NCBI GenBank assembly: GCA_964594045.1
Contig: CAZQKR010000010.1
Span: 1-64,000, forward strand
DNA: 64,000 bases
From: UBA2365 sp964594045
GTDB lineage: Bacteria; Bacteroidota; Bacteroidia; Chitinophagales; Saprospiraceae
Reading direction: 5' to 3'
Shown: positions 28,452-37,811 of the stretch, piece by piece
Layout of the letters: each line of letters starts with the position of its first letter
Position numbering within the stretch: the first letter of the stretch is position 1
Notes under the pieces: model-generated
Database searches by the model: none
What the model was told of the DNA's origin: nothing
What the model saw: the letters and a program-made list of their open reading frames with translations, nothing else
Program-made: the position numbers and the translations under genes

Positions 28452-29348
28452 ATGAAACAAATTTTTCTTTTGGGTTTACTCATTTTCACTTCAAGCCTTT
28501 TAGCCCAGGAATTGAAAATTGATGTTAAGGTTAATGCACCCAAATTAAAACTGGCTGATCCAAGGGTTTTTCAGACCATGGAGAGATCTGTTTCTGAATT
28601 TATGAACAATACCAAATGGACAAGTGATGAATTTGAGGCGCATGAAAGGATTGAAGGCAGCATGCTGATTACCATCACAGAAGAATATTCAGCCAGCAGT
28701 TTTGTTGCAGATATCGCCATTCAGGGCATCAGACCGGTATATAACAGTAATTATACTACATTGATATTCAACAGACTCGATAAAGACTTCAAATTGGAAT
28801 ACGAAGAATTGCAATCCATTGAAGTCAGCAAAGGAATTTACATCGATGATTTTTCCTCTGTTTTAAGTTTCTATGCCTATTTGATGCTTGGAATGGATTA
28901 TGATTCATTTGCACCCCTGGGAGGAGAACAATACTTTCAGGTAGCTGAAAGTGTGTTGAATGCAGTACCTCAAAACAGCCCCAATGCTTCCGGATGGTCC
29001 ATAGGCGGTAAAAAGGAAAACCGCTACTGGTTGATGGAAAATTTATTAAATCCCAGGTACAGGCCTTACAGACAATCTATGTATGAATACCACCGCTTAG
29101 GTTTGGATGTGATGGCTGATGACGCTGATCGTGGAAAAGCGATCATGGTCAGTGTATTAAAGGAAATGGACAAAGTCAATGAAAGTTACCCCAACAGCAT
29201 TGTATTACGCAATTTCCTGGATTCCAAAAGGGATGAGATCATCGAGATATTCAAGGGGGGCAGCAGGGGTCAGAAAAATACTGTCTACAATCTTATGGCC
29301 AGATTGGATCCGGCACAAATGAGCACTTATGCCGTCATAAGGCAATAA
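28452..29348 (+). CDS. DUF4835 exported protein
   Basis: A 298-residue protein with a signal peptide (MKQIFLLGLLIFTSSLLAQ). The DUF4835 hallmarks are MLITITEEYSASSFVADIAI, a YGSSYTTLIFN-like VYNSNYTTLIFNRLDKDF, FYAYLMLGMDYDSFAPLGG and YRPYRQSMYEYHRLGLDVM. Function unknown; it is likely periplasmic or outer-membrane linked and always near bamD/coaBC in Bacteroidota, so a role in envelope assembly is plausible. ATG 28452 is preferred over the TTG at 28437 because the signal peptide begins there. Confidence 0.9.
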   Translation: MKQIFLLGLLIFTSSLLAQELKIDVKVNAPKLKLADPRVFQTMERSVSEFMNNTKWTSDEFEAHERIEGSMLITITEEYSASSFVADIAIQGIRPVYNSNYTTLIFNRLDKDFKLEYEELQSIEVSKGIYIDDFSSVLSFYAYLMLGMDYDSFAPLGGEQYFQVAESVLNAVPQNSPNASGWSIGGKKENRYWLMENLLNPRYRPYRQSMYEYHRLGLDVMADDADRGKAIMVSVLKEMDKVNESYPNSIVLRNFLDSKRDEIIEIFKGGSRGQKNTVYNLMARLDPAQMSTYAVIRQ

Positions 29349-29373
29349 AAGCGCTGCGATCATCCTTTTTTGA

Positions 29374-30507
29374 TCATTTGTATAAATCGATCCACGGCTG
29401 GATATTACTTTCCCAGCTGCTCATTTCCATAATGATCTTAGCATTTTGAATGGTCTCTTGCCGGTAATGATCCAGATCCGTTATCACTTCATCCAGCTTC
29501 CGGGAGAGCTCAGTAAAAGATTCTATTTTAATGAACCAGACACCTCTGTCTTCAAAAATTTTATATGGAAGCCAGGAACCGGTCACCACGATCGTACCCG
29601 TACTAAAATATTCCTGCATGGTTCCGGACAGCTGATCACTGGTCTGAAGCTGTATCATGATATCTGAACAATTTCTCAGATGCGCATTTTCCTTTTCCGT
29701 CAAAAATGATTCCATCAACTGATACGGTATTCCGGTAGATTCGAGAGCATGGATCAGTTTGGTCTTGTATCCGTGCTTGTCTGCCGGATATGTGACCGGT
29801 ACCACCAGAAAAAGATTGTTGTAATAGTCTTTCTCCCTCAATTCAGATAAAGCATGCAGAATTTTTTCATGCTGCTGGTGAGGATTCAGGTTATAACCAA
29901 TGGTAATATTGATCTTATCCGCCGGAAAATCAAAGACTTTTCTGCTCGTTTCCCTGGTTGAGGACAATTCCCTGATGTAGTCCAGCATGACTAACCCGAA
30001 CCTGACCATCCTGATCTCCGCATTGGTAGGAATTTCGCTGATAAAGTCTAGTCTGGTTTGATCATTGCCGAAAGTGATGATATCAGCTGTTTTCAGTATC
30101 CTTTTTTTCAGCCATTTATTCAAACCCGTTGATCTGTAATAATCACTTCCCCAGATAAAAATGATCACTTTTTTTGCAATCCTGTGAAAGATGTTGAAAT
30201 AAATGATGTTGTCATTCAGAAACTGAATATGGACGATGTCGTATTTTTTCCTGAATGCCAACAGGCTCATGATGATCATCAGTCTGATGACAGCGCCTTT
30301 TACCATCGGGATCCTGGTCAAAAAGAAATTGCGGTAGGAATAATGTACTTCATCGAAATACTTCCTGTATGCATGGTCCAAATGATCATTTGTCAGAAAA
30401 ATATCAAACCGATAATCATTGTTATAAGCTTTGAATTGCTTCACATGGTTCAGGACAAATACTGAACTACCATCTCCGATGATCAGGACTTTTTTGTTTT
30501 GATTCAT
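29374..30507 (-). CDS. GT-B type glycosyltransferase
   Basis: A 377-residue cytoplasmic or membrane-associated glycosyltransferase. The N-terminal Rossmann half begins KKVLIIGDGSSVFVLNHVKQ. The C-terminal half has INITIGYNLNPHQQHEKILH, LFLVVPVTYPADKHGYKTKL and a donor-binding region MQEYFSTGTIVVTGSWLPYK. The PVTYPADKHGY block resembles the GT56/WecF-like family; GT4 is the alternative. The frame extends 15 codons upstream, but ATG 30507 fits the strand start. It lies between DUF4835 and the T9SS repeat protein without an obvious operon. The acceptor is probably a surface polysaccharide; unproven. Confidence 0.75.
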   Translation of the reverse strand: MNQNKKVLIIGDGSSVFVLNHVKQFKAYNNDYRFDIFLTNDHLDHAYRKYFDEVHYSYRNFFLTRIPMVKGAVIRLMIIMSLLAFRKKYDIVHIQFLNDNIIYFNIFHRIAKKVIIFIWGSDYYRSTGLNKWLKKRILKTADIITFGNDQTRLDFISEIPTNAEIRMVRFGLVMLDYIRELSSTRETSRKVFDFPADKINITIGYNLNPHQQHEKILHALSELREKDYYNNLFLVVPVTYPADKHGYKTKLIHALESTGIPYQLMESFLTEKENAHLRNCSDIMIQLQTSDQLSGTMQEYFSTGTIVVTGSWLPYKIFEDRGVWFIKIESFTELSRKLDEVITDLDHYRQETIQNAKIIMEMSSWESNIQPWIDLYK

Positions 30508-30996
30508 ATGAAAACTTGAAAATGAAACTTTAATATTAAAAACTGAGATCAAGACTTTTCTGGTGGTTCAGAAAAAACAATACAGCAAGTTAAAATTCAG
30601 TTTTCAAAAGTACGTATTTTTTCAGACCCTTTGGATGGGTTTTTACAAACCTTTAAATAAGGACTTATTTAGATCCGTACCGACAAAAACAAATTTATCT
30701 GAAAACAGGGAAAGCTAAAATTCTTTACTCATCGTAGTTGTTTAATAATTATGTTGATTTCTGAAAATGACCAACCGTTCCTCAAAGGCGAATATCCGTT
30801 GAATATTCAAGGGAGTGAACACGAAGTGGTGGGTCAGCCCAAAAAGTCAATGAGAAGTTCTTTTTGAATTACCTTCCGGAATGTACGGAATCAAAAAAAG
30901 TTAAAACATTTGGTTATATCCTGATAAGCTTTGCTTCGTCAGGATTTCAATGATTTGGTGTTAGCATCAAGATACATTTTAAACAACTTTTTGATA
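30508..30996. other. Intergenic, hairpins but no gene
   Basis: About 490 bp. ATATTCAAGGGAGTGAACAC followed by GAAGTGGTGGG near 30810 recalls an interspersed motif at 25532. A hairpin with stem ATCCTGA/TCAGGAT and inner AAGC/GCTT at 30918-30945 could act on the minus-strand transcript ending at 30997, but lacks a T-run. Confidence 0.5.
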
Positions 30997-33648
30997 TCAT
31001 CTGGTAACTATAAACTTTTTGATACCCAGACTTTCTCCTTCTCCGGTCAGAACTTCACAGTAATAAGTGCCTATTTTAAGGAAATCGAAGGTGTTCAGTT
31101 TGACTGAACTTTCCTTGCTAACAGAATTCGTGACCAATTCGCCAAGAATGTTATATATCCTGATAAAAAACTCAGTTTTCGAAATCGCTTCATACTTAAT
31201 ATCAACCTGGAGAAAGTCCATGGTAGGATTGGGATAAAGGTCAAAACCACCCAATGTGAAATCTTCCACTTTACCGAATTTCCCCTTAGTAAAGACTAAA
31301 AAGATATAAATAATTGAATCACAGCCATTGGAAGTTTCCATGATTTCAACACCTTTTGGATTCTTTTCATTATAGAGTACTCCGTTGACTTTCACCTGAT
31401 ATCCGTCACCATGAATACCTTTATAAAAGATTGTATCTACATAGGATTCTGCAAATACCAAATTGATGTTGATGATAGAATCACAACCATATACATTCTG
31501 TAAAATTTCTACACCGGATAAATTGCTTTCGTTATAAGTATTTCCATTGATTGAAACAGAATACTCATCGCCAATACACCCAAAATAAGTGATATCTGAG
31601 GTCGAATTTTCCATAAAAATCAGTTCAATTGTTACTATTGAATCACATCCATTGACATTCGGGAGAATTTCAATTCCGGAAGGGTTGAATTCATCGTATA
31701 CAATTCCATTCACTTCGATAAAATAGCCATCTCCTGTACAACCTACATAATTGATTGAATAATAAGTTGTGGCAGCGAAATCCAGATTTACCTGGATTAT
31801 GGAATCACAACCAATATCATTGAAGATGTGCTCTACCCCAACCGGATTACTTTCATTATATATGTTTCCATTTATTTCAATGGAATAGCCATCACCTTCG
31901 CAACCATTATAGGTTATTTGCCGAGTAGCCGTTTCGTAAAAAATAAGGTCAATGACAACAATAGAATCACAACCATTTTGTGTAAGTAAGGATTCTACAC
32001 CGTTTGGGTTACCTTCCCAGTAAGTTGTCCCATTTACTTCGATTTGATATCCGTCTCCCTGACATCCGATATAATTTATGTCTGTATAAACAGGTTGAGC
32101 AAAAACAAGGTTAATGGTAATAAGGGAATCACAACCAAACTGACTTACCATGAACTCTTCACCAGTTGGATTTCCCTCCCAATAAGTTGTGCCGTTCACT
32201 TCGATCTGAAATCCATCTCCCTGGCATCCGAAATAGTTTATTGCTTCCGTCACCGCAGTGTTAAACTGTAAATTGATATAAATGATCGAATCGCATCCGT
32301 ACTGGGTGAACATCAGCTCCTCCCCAACCGGGTTTTCTTCCCAATAAGTAGTGCCGTTAACTTCTACTTCATAACCATCTCCTACACATCCAGAATAATT
32401 GATCAGTGTAGCGACATGAGGTGTAAAGACTAAATTGATCGTAACATATGTTCCACAACCGTATTCATTTTCGATGAATTCCTCACCAACAGGATTCCCT
32501 TCCCAATAAGTTGTGCCGTTTACAATTACTTCATATCCATCTCCCTGGCATCCAATATAATTGATTTCCTCGTACTCCGGTGGATCAAAAAATAGGTTAA
32601 TAAATACAATCGAATCACATCCATACTGATTGAATAATAACTCTTCGCCATTGGGATTACTTTCTGAATATAATGTACCATTTACCTCCACTTCATAACC
32701 ATCTCCCTGGCATCCAAAATAAACCAATTCAAATTCATTTGACAGATAATATGTTAAATCAATAGTCACAATGGAATCACAACCAGCCTGATTGACCAAA
32801 ATTTCTGTTCCATCTGGGTTAAATTGATCATAAATAGTATTTCCAATGGTAAAACTTGCCCCATCTCCCCAACAACCTTGATAAGTAAATGATCCGTAGG
32901 TTGTTTCGCATTCCTCATCATTAAATGAGATACAAACATCGTCAACAATTCCTGTCAATTCTCTGTAATAGTATCCACCTGCAGCATTTCCATGTTGTAT
33001 GTAATTCAGGTTTTCTAAATTGAAAAGATTTAGTGTAACAGGTCCGTCCCCAACTGGAATTAAATGATTAGGATCACTAAATATATTTAATGTAAAATTT
33101 GAATTATTTTTTGTTAAAACGAGGTAAATATCTTCACCCAATTCACTATAGGTTATAACCGGAGAGTCATACCTAATGGAATTTTTCCTAACCGTTATTC
33201 TAAAATTTATTGTTCCATCTGGGGGATTTTCTGCATGATAACTTACTGTCAAAGCATCTTGGGTTCCCGGTGGATTCCCGGTGCAATCTTCATCCGGGCA
33301 ATCCCACCAGGCATCCTGTGATGTTTCAGTAAGTGAAAAAATCAAATGCCCTGGGAAAGGTTGACCCTGATAAGTCCCGACATCATCAGGTCTAAACTTA
33401 AATGTTGCAGTCCAGACATCAGCATTCGTAATTGGTGTGTCCATTTGTTTATAAACCCTTCTTTGAGAACCATCCGGTGCCCCATTGATGTATTGTAATT
33501 CTCCATTGTTTATTTCAACCAACGAACCAACCTGTGTCCACCCGCTTGGGTTTGAAAAATTCTCAAAATAAATGCACTGACTTTGTGCGTTCATTAAAAA
33601 CAAAAAAACCGGTATAAATGATAATATAAAACTAATTAAGGTTTTCAT
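30997..33648 (-). CDS. Secreted T9SS protein with ten tandem GCDSI repeats
   Basis: 883 residues: signal peptide (1-24, ending AQSQ); an N-terminal beta-sandwich (25-250) resembling a carbohydrate-binding or LamG-like domain (CIYFENFSNPSGWTQVGSLV, then beta strands with WWDCPDEDC); ten repeats of about 54 residues (251-790) with pattern G-C-x-G-D-G-Y-x(4)-N-G-x-x-Y ... GCDSI; and a T9SS type A sorting domain (LGGFDLYPNPTMDFLQVDIK, GTYYCEVLTGEG). It is probably an adhesin-like, Cys-rich filament on the cell surface. In repeat 3 the second cysteine motif is GCGTY instead of GCDSI, and repeat 10 lacks the first Cys (KGIHGDGY), so disulfide pairing may be incomplete there. Confidence 0.9.
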   Translation of the reverse strand: MKTLISFILSFIPVFLFLMNAQSQCIYFENFSNPSGWTQVGSLVEINNGELQYINGAPDGSQRRVYKQMDTPITNADVWTATFKFRPDDVGTYQGQPFPGHLIFSLTETSQDAWWDCPDEDCTGNPPGTQDALTVSYHAENPPDGTINFRITVRKNSIRYDSPVITYSELGEDIYLVLTKNNSNFTLNIFSDPNHLIPVGDGPVTLNLFNLENLNYIQHGNAAGGYYYRELTGIVDDVCISFNDEECETTYGSFTYQGCWGDGASFTIGNTIYDQFNPDGTEILVNQAGCDSIVTIDLTYYLSNEFELVYFGCQGDGYEVEVNGTLYSESNPNGEELLFNQYGCDSIVFINLFFDPPEYEEINYIGCQGDGYEVIVNGTTYWEGNPVGEEFIENEYGCGTYVTINLVFTPHVATLINYSGCVGDGYEVEVNGTTYWEENPVGEELMFTQYGCDSIIYINLQFNTAVTEAINYFGCQGDGFQIEVNGTTYWEGNPTGEEFMVSQFGCDSLITINLVFAQPVYTDINYIGCQGDGYQIEVNGTTYWEGNPNGVESLLTQNGCDSIVVIDLIFYETATRQITYNGCEGDGYSIEINGNIYNESNPVGVEHIFNDIGCDSIIQVNLDFAATTYYSINYVGCTGDGYFIEVNGIVYDEFNPSGIEILPNVNGCDSIVTIELIFMENSTSDITYFGCIGDEYSVSINGNTYNESNLSGVEILQNVYGCDSIININLVFAESYVDTIFYKGIHGDGYQVKVNGVLYNEKNPKGVEIMETSNGCDSIIYIFLVFTKGKFGKVEDFTLGGFDLYPNPTMDFLQVDIKYEAISKTEFFIRIYNILGELVTNSVSKESSVKLNTFDFLKIGTYYCEVLTGEGESLGIKKFIVTR
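31279..32898 (-). repeat. Ten coding repeats of about 162 bp
   Basis: Tandem array inside the 883-residue protein, with short identical stretches such as the code for VNGTTYWE shared by units 3-6. The central units are most alike, suggesting recent duplication there and older, diverged units at the edges. Confidence 0.9.
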
Positions 33649-33923
33649 ATAAATTGTTTTATTATTTCAAAATCAAATCAAAAGCTTAGAAATAAAAATC
33701 TTGAGATCAAGTAAAAATACTTCTAAGTCCATATTTCGAAGACATTAATAAATATCGGATTTGAAAAGTCATCATTTACTAATCTTCAAAAATCTTAAAA
33801 AGGAATTAGGCTATATTTGCCGAAGTTAATAAACAAAATTATTTAAGACAAAAGATAATTAAAAAAAATAATAAAAGAATATTAAATTTTACACTTTCCT
33901 GCCTTTTTACCCTTTTTGATGGT

Positions 33924-33931
33924 TAACTTTG
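33924..33931 (+). promoter_or_regulatory. -7 box of purN
   Basis: TAACTTTG, 12 bases before TTG 33944. Since a possible earlier TTG (33929) lies inside this box, it supports the later start. No convincing TTTG at the -33 position. Confidence 0.5.
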
Positions 33932-33943
33932 CATAAAAACAAC

Positions 33944-34507
33944 TTGAAGAACATCGCCATTTTAGCTTCAGGCCAGGGATCAAATGCATTGAGCATTTGC
34001 AAATATTTTGAAAAACACCCCAAAATCAAAGTGGTTCTGATCGGTACCAATAAAGCTGATGCCGGAGTCCTGAAGCATGCCGAAAGTTATGGTATACATT
34101 CGATTATTTTCAGCAGACAACAGATGTGGCAGGAAAGTTTCGTGAAAGATCATTTGTTACCTCTGGATTTGGATCTGATCGTTTTAGCCGGGTTTTTATT
34201 GCTGATTCCTCCATTTTGGGTTGAATCCTATCCTAATAAGATCATCAACATTCACCCTGCCTTGTTGCCAAAATATGGTGGAAAAGGGATGTTCGGTTCA
34301 CATGTTCATCATGCCGTCAAAGCAGCCGGGGACGCTGAATCTGGCATAACCATCCATTTTGCAGATGAGCAGTATGACCGGGGTGAGCATATTTTGCAGG
34401 TGAAATGCCCTGTTTTCAAGGATGACAGTCCAGAACAGATTGCTGCCAGGGTGCTAAAACTGGAACACTTTTATTTTCCAAGAGTGATAGAAAAACTATT
34501 GACTTAA
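33944..34507 (+). CDS. purN: Phosphoribosylglycinamide formyltransferase
   Basis: The GAR transformylase of purine synthesis moves a formyl group from 10-formyl-THF to GAR. The protein (187 residues from TTG 33944) has LKNIAILASGQGSNALSICK at the N-terminus, the catalytic Asn-His in INIHPALLPKYGGKG, and the Asp loop HFADEQYDRGEHILQ. No ATG precedes these residues in frame, so a TTG start is needed; TTG 33944 gives the family-standard N-terminus. Monocistronic, with a bidirectional hairpin just after the stop. Confidence 0.93.
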   Translation: MKNIAILASGQGSNALSICKYFEKHPKIKVVLIGTNKADAGVLKHAESYGIHSIIFSRQQMWQESFVKDHLLPLDLDLIVLAGFLLLIPPFWVESYPNKIINIHPALLPKYGGKGMFGSHVHHAVKAAGDAESGITIHFADEQYDRGEHILQVKCPVFKDDSPEQIAARVLKLEHFYFPRVIEKLLT

Positions 34508-34512
34508 AATTG

Positions 34513-34557
34513 ACTGTTTTGCCTGAAGCTCACATTCACGGTTCCAGGCAAAACAGT
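34513..34557. terminator. Bidirectional hairpin between purN and the redoxin gene
   Basis: Perfect 13-bp stem ACTGTTTTGCCTG / CAGGCAAAACAGT with a 19-base loop, between two converging genes. Only short T-runs flank it, so termination may be partial. Confidence 0.6.
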
Positions 34558-34575
34558 TCCTGCGACTGAGCACAG

Positions 34576-35175
34576 TTATCCTTTCCACTTGATCGTACAA
34601 CCAATAGCCTTGGTGACAGTCTCCCTGATCTCTTTTCCTGCGAGGAGGGCGTTCACGGCAGATTCAACATATCTCTCTGAAACATTTTCCGGTTCCCTTG
34701 CATTGTCGTCAATGGCTCCTATATATTCCAGCTTAAGTTTTCCGCCGCCACTGCTCACCACAAATACATGCGGGGTTCTTGTTGCACCGAATTTTTTTGC
34801 AATTTCCTGAGTTTCATCGTGAAGATAAGGGAAAGTAAACCCTTTATCCTTAGCTCTTTTGATCATGTTTTCGAAACTGTCATCCGGATATGCAACAGCA
34901 TCATTGGGATTAATGGCCATCACAGGATAACCCAGCGGTCTGAATTTTTTATCCAGTTCAATCAACCTGTCTTCATACAAAACAGAAAAAGGGCAATGGT
35001 TGCACGTAAAAACAATGATATAGCCCTTCATTCCTTCCCCGGGAGAAATCTGGACGACCTTATTGTCAATATTTTTGAGTGCAAAAGGCATTACCTGATC
35101 TCCAACCTTATAGCTTTCCTGAGCAAACAGGCTGAATGTTATCAATAGCAGAGGTAAAAAAAATAGTTTTTTCAT
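34576..35175 (-). CDS. Exported thioredoxin-fold protein (CNHC)
   Basis: 199 residues with signal peptide (1-19, ending LFAQ). It belongs to the AhpC/TSA-redoxin group: IIVFTCNHCPFSVLYEDRLI carries Cys58-x2-Cys61, and GATRTPHVFVV gives the cis-Pro loop. A further Cys lies in the C-terminal AIGCTIKW. Such proteins reduce or form disulfides in the periplasm. It follows a TlpA-like gene with 10 bases between them, so the pair is probably one transcript. Confidence 0.85.
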   Translation of the reverse strand: MKKLFFLPLLLITFSLFAQESYKVGDQVMPFALKNIDNKVVQISPGEGMKGYIIVFTCNHCPFSVLYEDRLIELDKKFRPLGYPVMAINPNDAVAYPDDSFENMIKRAKDKGFTFPYLHDETQEIAKKFGATRTPHVFVVSSGGGKLKLEYIGAIDDNAREPENVSERYVESAVNALLAGKEIRETVTKAIGCTIKWKG

Positions 35176-35185
35176 TGAATTTAAA

Positions 35186-35686
35186 TTAATGGTTTAATAA
35201 TATATTGCTGATCTGTTCTTCCAGTGTTTCCCTGGTAAAAGATCCTTCATGCCATTTTCTGATGCCGGCAGAACCTTTCACGAAAATTGTGAATGGGATC
35301 GCTCCGGACCAGTCAGGTTCAATTTTTGAAATGAACCGGTTGGGATTGGATTCATCCAGAAACCAGACATCCGACCTCAGTTTATGTTTATCCAGAAACG
35401 GTACCAGTTTTTTATCGATATCCTTTTTAAAATCAAGGTTGACTAAAACTATTTTCACTCCCTGATCCTTGTATTTTTCTCCCAATTCTTCAAAGTATGG
35501 CAGTTCCTTTACACAAGGTACGCACCAGGTTGCCCAGAAATTGACGATATATATACTGTCATCAGAAGATTGGATCAGGCCAATGACTTCATCCAGTTTT
35601 ACAGTTTTAAAATTTTGTCCAAATCCGGGGACCAAAAACAGGCTCGACAGGATGGACAAAAGCCAATTTTTCCTTGATCTATACAT
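35186..35686 (-). CDS. TlpA-family thiol-disulfide reductase
   Basis: 166 residues: N-terminal export signal (about 1-23), then a thioredoxin domain with active site FWATWCVPCVKELPYF (Cys55, Cys58) and cis-Pro GAIPFTIFVK. It supplies reducing equivalents in the periplasm. It precedes the CNHC redoxin gene; both lie downstream of a response-regulator gene on the same strand, which may hint at shared stress control (inference). Confidence 0.88.
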   Translation of the reverse strand: MYRSRKNWLLSILSSLFLVPGFGQNFKTVKLDEVIGLIQSSDDSIYIVNFWATWCVPCVKELPYFEELGEKYKDQGVKIVLVNLDFKKDIDKKLVPFLDKHKLRSDVWFLDESNPNRFISKIEPDWSGAIPFTIFVKGSAGIRKWHEGSFTRETLEEQISNILLNH

Positions 35687-35741
35687 GGTAATGTATTTAA
35701 CTATTCATAGCCAAACAATTACCACCTGAAAAAGTTCATTC

Positions 35742-36437
35742 TCAGCTGTTCAAAACAAATTTGAATCCGATCCCGTGAATATTTTCGATAGAAATGCTTT
35801 GATCCTCAGAAAGGTATTTTCTCAGCCTGCTGATGAATACATCCAGGCTTCTGCCAACAAAATAGTCATTCTGTTTCCAGACTTTTTTGAGGATATCCGC
35901 TCTTGGGACGATATTATTTCGGTTTTGGTACAAATAAAGGAGCACATCAGCCTCCTTTTGCGTAAGTCTTTTTTCGAACTGTTCTCTTTTCAGTAACAGG
36001 TCCAGATAGTCAAAAGTGTAGGAACCAAGTTCAAATACCATTTCCTTCTGCTCCCGGACGATATACTTTCTTTTTAAAAACACTTCTATTTTCAGGATGA
36101 GTTCTTCAATACTGAATGGCTTGACGATATAATCATCAGCTCCCAGCTTCAGTCCGTGAATTTTGTCCTCTTTCAGAGATTTGGCAGTGAGAAAAATGAT
36201 CGGTATCTCTGTATCGATCTCCCTGATCTCTTTTGCCAGAGTAAATCCATCCATCAGCGGGAGCATGACATCGATCAGACAGATGTCAAATTTTTCCTGC
36301 AAATAAAACTGGTATGCTTCCCTTCCGTTGACTGCAAGAACTACCTTATATCCGTGAAATTCCAGATTGTCTTTGGTTACAAATGCCAGGACTTCATCAT
36401 CCTCCACGTAAAGTATTTTTTTTGCATCTCCATTCAT
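35742..36437 (-). CDS. OmpR-family response regulator (RprY-like)
   Basis: 231 residues. The receiver domain (1-120) has the acidic pair Asp13/Asp14, phosphoacceptor Asp56 (DICLIDVMLP), and Lys106 (DDYIVKPFS). The C-terminal winged-helix DNA-binding domain (130-231) has LTQKEADVLLYLYQNRNNIV and ISIENIHGIGFKFVL. It is the partner of the histidine kinase encoded 81 bases upstream on the same strand. Targets unknown. Confidence 0.92.
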   Translation of the reverse strand: MNGDAKKILYVEDDEVLAFVTKDNLEFHGYKVVLAVNGREAYQFYLQEKFDICLIDVMLPLMDGFTLAKEIREIDTEIPIIFLTAKSLKEDKIHGLKLGADDYIVKPFSIEELILKIEVFLKRKYIVREQKEMVFELGSYTFDYLDLLLKREQFEKRLTQKEADVLLYLYQNRNNIVPRADILKKVWKQNDYFVGRSLDVFISRLRKYLSEDQSISIENIHGIGFKFVLNS

Positions 36438-36518
36438 ATGACGAGTATTTTTATTGCAAATGATATTCTATTCCGGGAGATCACCTTGTTGATATAAGTA
36501 TGATTTCTTTTTACTGTT

Positions 36519-37811
36519 TCAACTTTTCGGATCATCCGGAATATTAATGATAATATCTGTTCCTTTATCTTTCTGAGATTCCAGCCGGATTTGCCATCCG
36601 TGCAGCTCACAAATATTACTTACATAATACAGTCCGAGACCAAAACCTTTAACATCATGCACATTCCCCGTCGGCACTCTGTAAAATTTATTGAAAATCA
36701 GTTTCTGGTGTTTCTCTTCAATTCCAATCCCTTCATCCGAAATTCGGAGTTCAAGGCTGCCGTTTGACCTTTTGAATGAAACGCTTACAATCAGCGGATC
36801 ATCCGGTGAAAAAGCTTTGGGCTTGGCATACTTTACAGCGTTTTCAATAATATTTGAAAACAGATTGGTCAAATGGTAGCGGTCACCGAAAATAGAAAAC
36901 CTTTCAATTTTAATATCGGAAACCACCTTCAAAGATTTATCTGCAAATCTGTTTTCCTCAACTTTGATCGTTTCATTCAATAATTGAACCAGATCCAGCG
37001 GTTCCTTCTGAAGTACAAATTTCTTTTCACTGCGAACCACCTCCAGGATATTTTCAATTTGTGCATTGAGCCTGTTACTTTGTTCGTTGACGATTTGGGC
37101 ATATTTCATCAACCTGTCGTTTTCCCTGATCTCAGGCGAATTCTCCAACACTTTGGATGCAATCCGGATCGATGATAATGGTGTTTTGAACTCATGTGTC
37201 ATGTTATTGACAAAATCCTTCTGCAATTCAGAAAGCTTTTTCTGTTGATAAATGGTTTTTACCGCATAAAGAAAGGCCAGCACAGCGACCAGTGACAGTA
37301 CGCTCAGGAATGCAAATATCCATATTTCGTTGAGCAGAAATGAATTCCTGTTTGGAAATCTAACAATAAAATAATAAGTGAATCCATCCATTTCAACCAG
37401 CTTCTCCTTATACTGTTCATGGTGTTCCTTATCGAGTGTGCAACAGTCTCCATGTACCAGCTCTTCAGAAAAACAATCATATAAGGCGTACTCAAATACG
37501 GTATCCAAAGATATCTCCGCCATTTCCCTCAAAAGAAAATCTTCCAGAATATGATGGTCAATGAAGTTGTTATAATTAACTACATAAGTGTTGCCGGCCA
37601 GTTTTTTGATCAAACCTTCTTTTGGCAATTCAGAACTACTTTGCTTTGCCATTTTTTCCGCTACATTGCGCAAAGCCATCGTTACTTTTTCATCAAATTC
37701 ATTGGTGCGCAATTGCCAGTTGCTGTACAACCAGTAAGCCTGGATCATCAGAATACCTCCGATGGCCAGACCTCCGAGTATTAACACCCTGATAATTTGG
37801 TTTCTTTTCAT
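36519..37811 (-). CDS. Sensor histidine kinase (RprX-like)
   Basis: 430 residues in the inner membrane: two helices (about 8-30 and 163-187) bracket a periplasmic sensor domain of ~130 residues with four Cys (DCFSEELVHGDCC ...), then a DHp domain with His206 (NNMTHEFKTPLSSI) and a HATPase_c domain with N box (IIENAVKYAK), DEGIGI and GFGLGLYYV. The cysteine-rich sensor could respond to redox or metal, and a pair of thioredoxin-fold genes lies just downstream of the regulator; this is inference. Confidence 0.92.
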   Translation of the reverse strand: MKRNQIIRVLILGGLAIGGILMIQAYWLYSNWQLRTNEFDEKVTMALRNVAEKMAKQSSSELPKEGLIKKLAGNTYVVNYNNFIDHHILEDFLLREMAEISLDTVFEYALYDCFSEELVHGDCCTLDKEHHEQYKEKLVEMDGFTYYFIVRFPNRNSFLLNEIWIFAFLSVLSLVAVLAFLYAVKTIYQQKKLSELQKDFVNNMTHEFKTPLSSIRIASKVLENSPEIRENDRLMKYAQIVNEQSNRLNAQIENILEVVRSEKKFVLQKEPLDLVQLLNETIKVEENRFADKSLKVVSDIKIERFSIFGDRYHLTNLFSNIIENAVKYAKPKAFSPDDPLIVSVSFKRSNGSLELRISDEGIGIEEKHQKLIFNKFYRVPTGNVHDVKGFGLGLYYVSNICELHGWQIRLESQKDKGTDIIINIPDDPKS

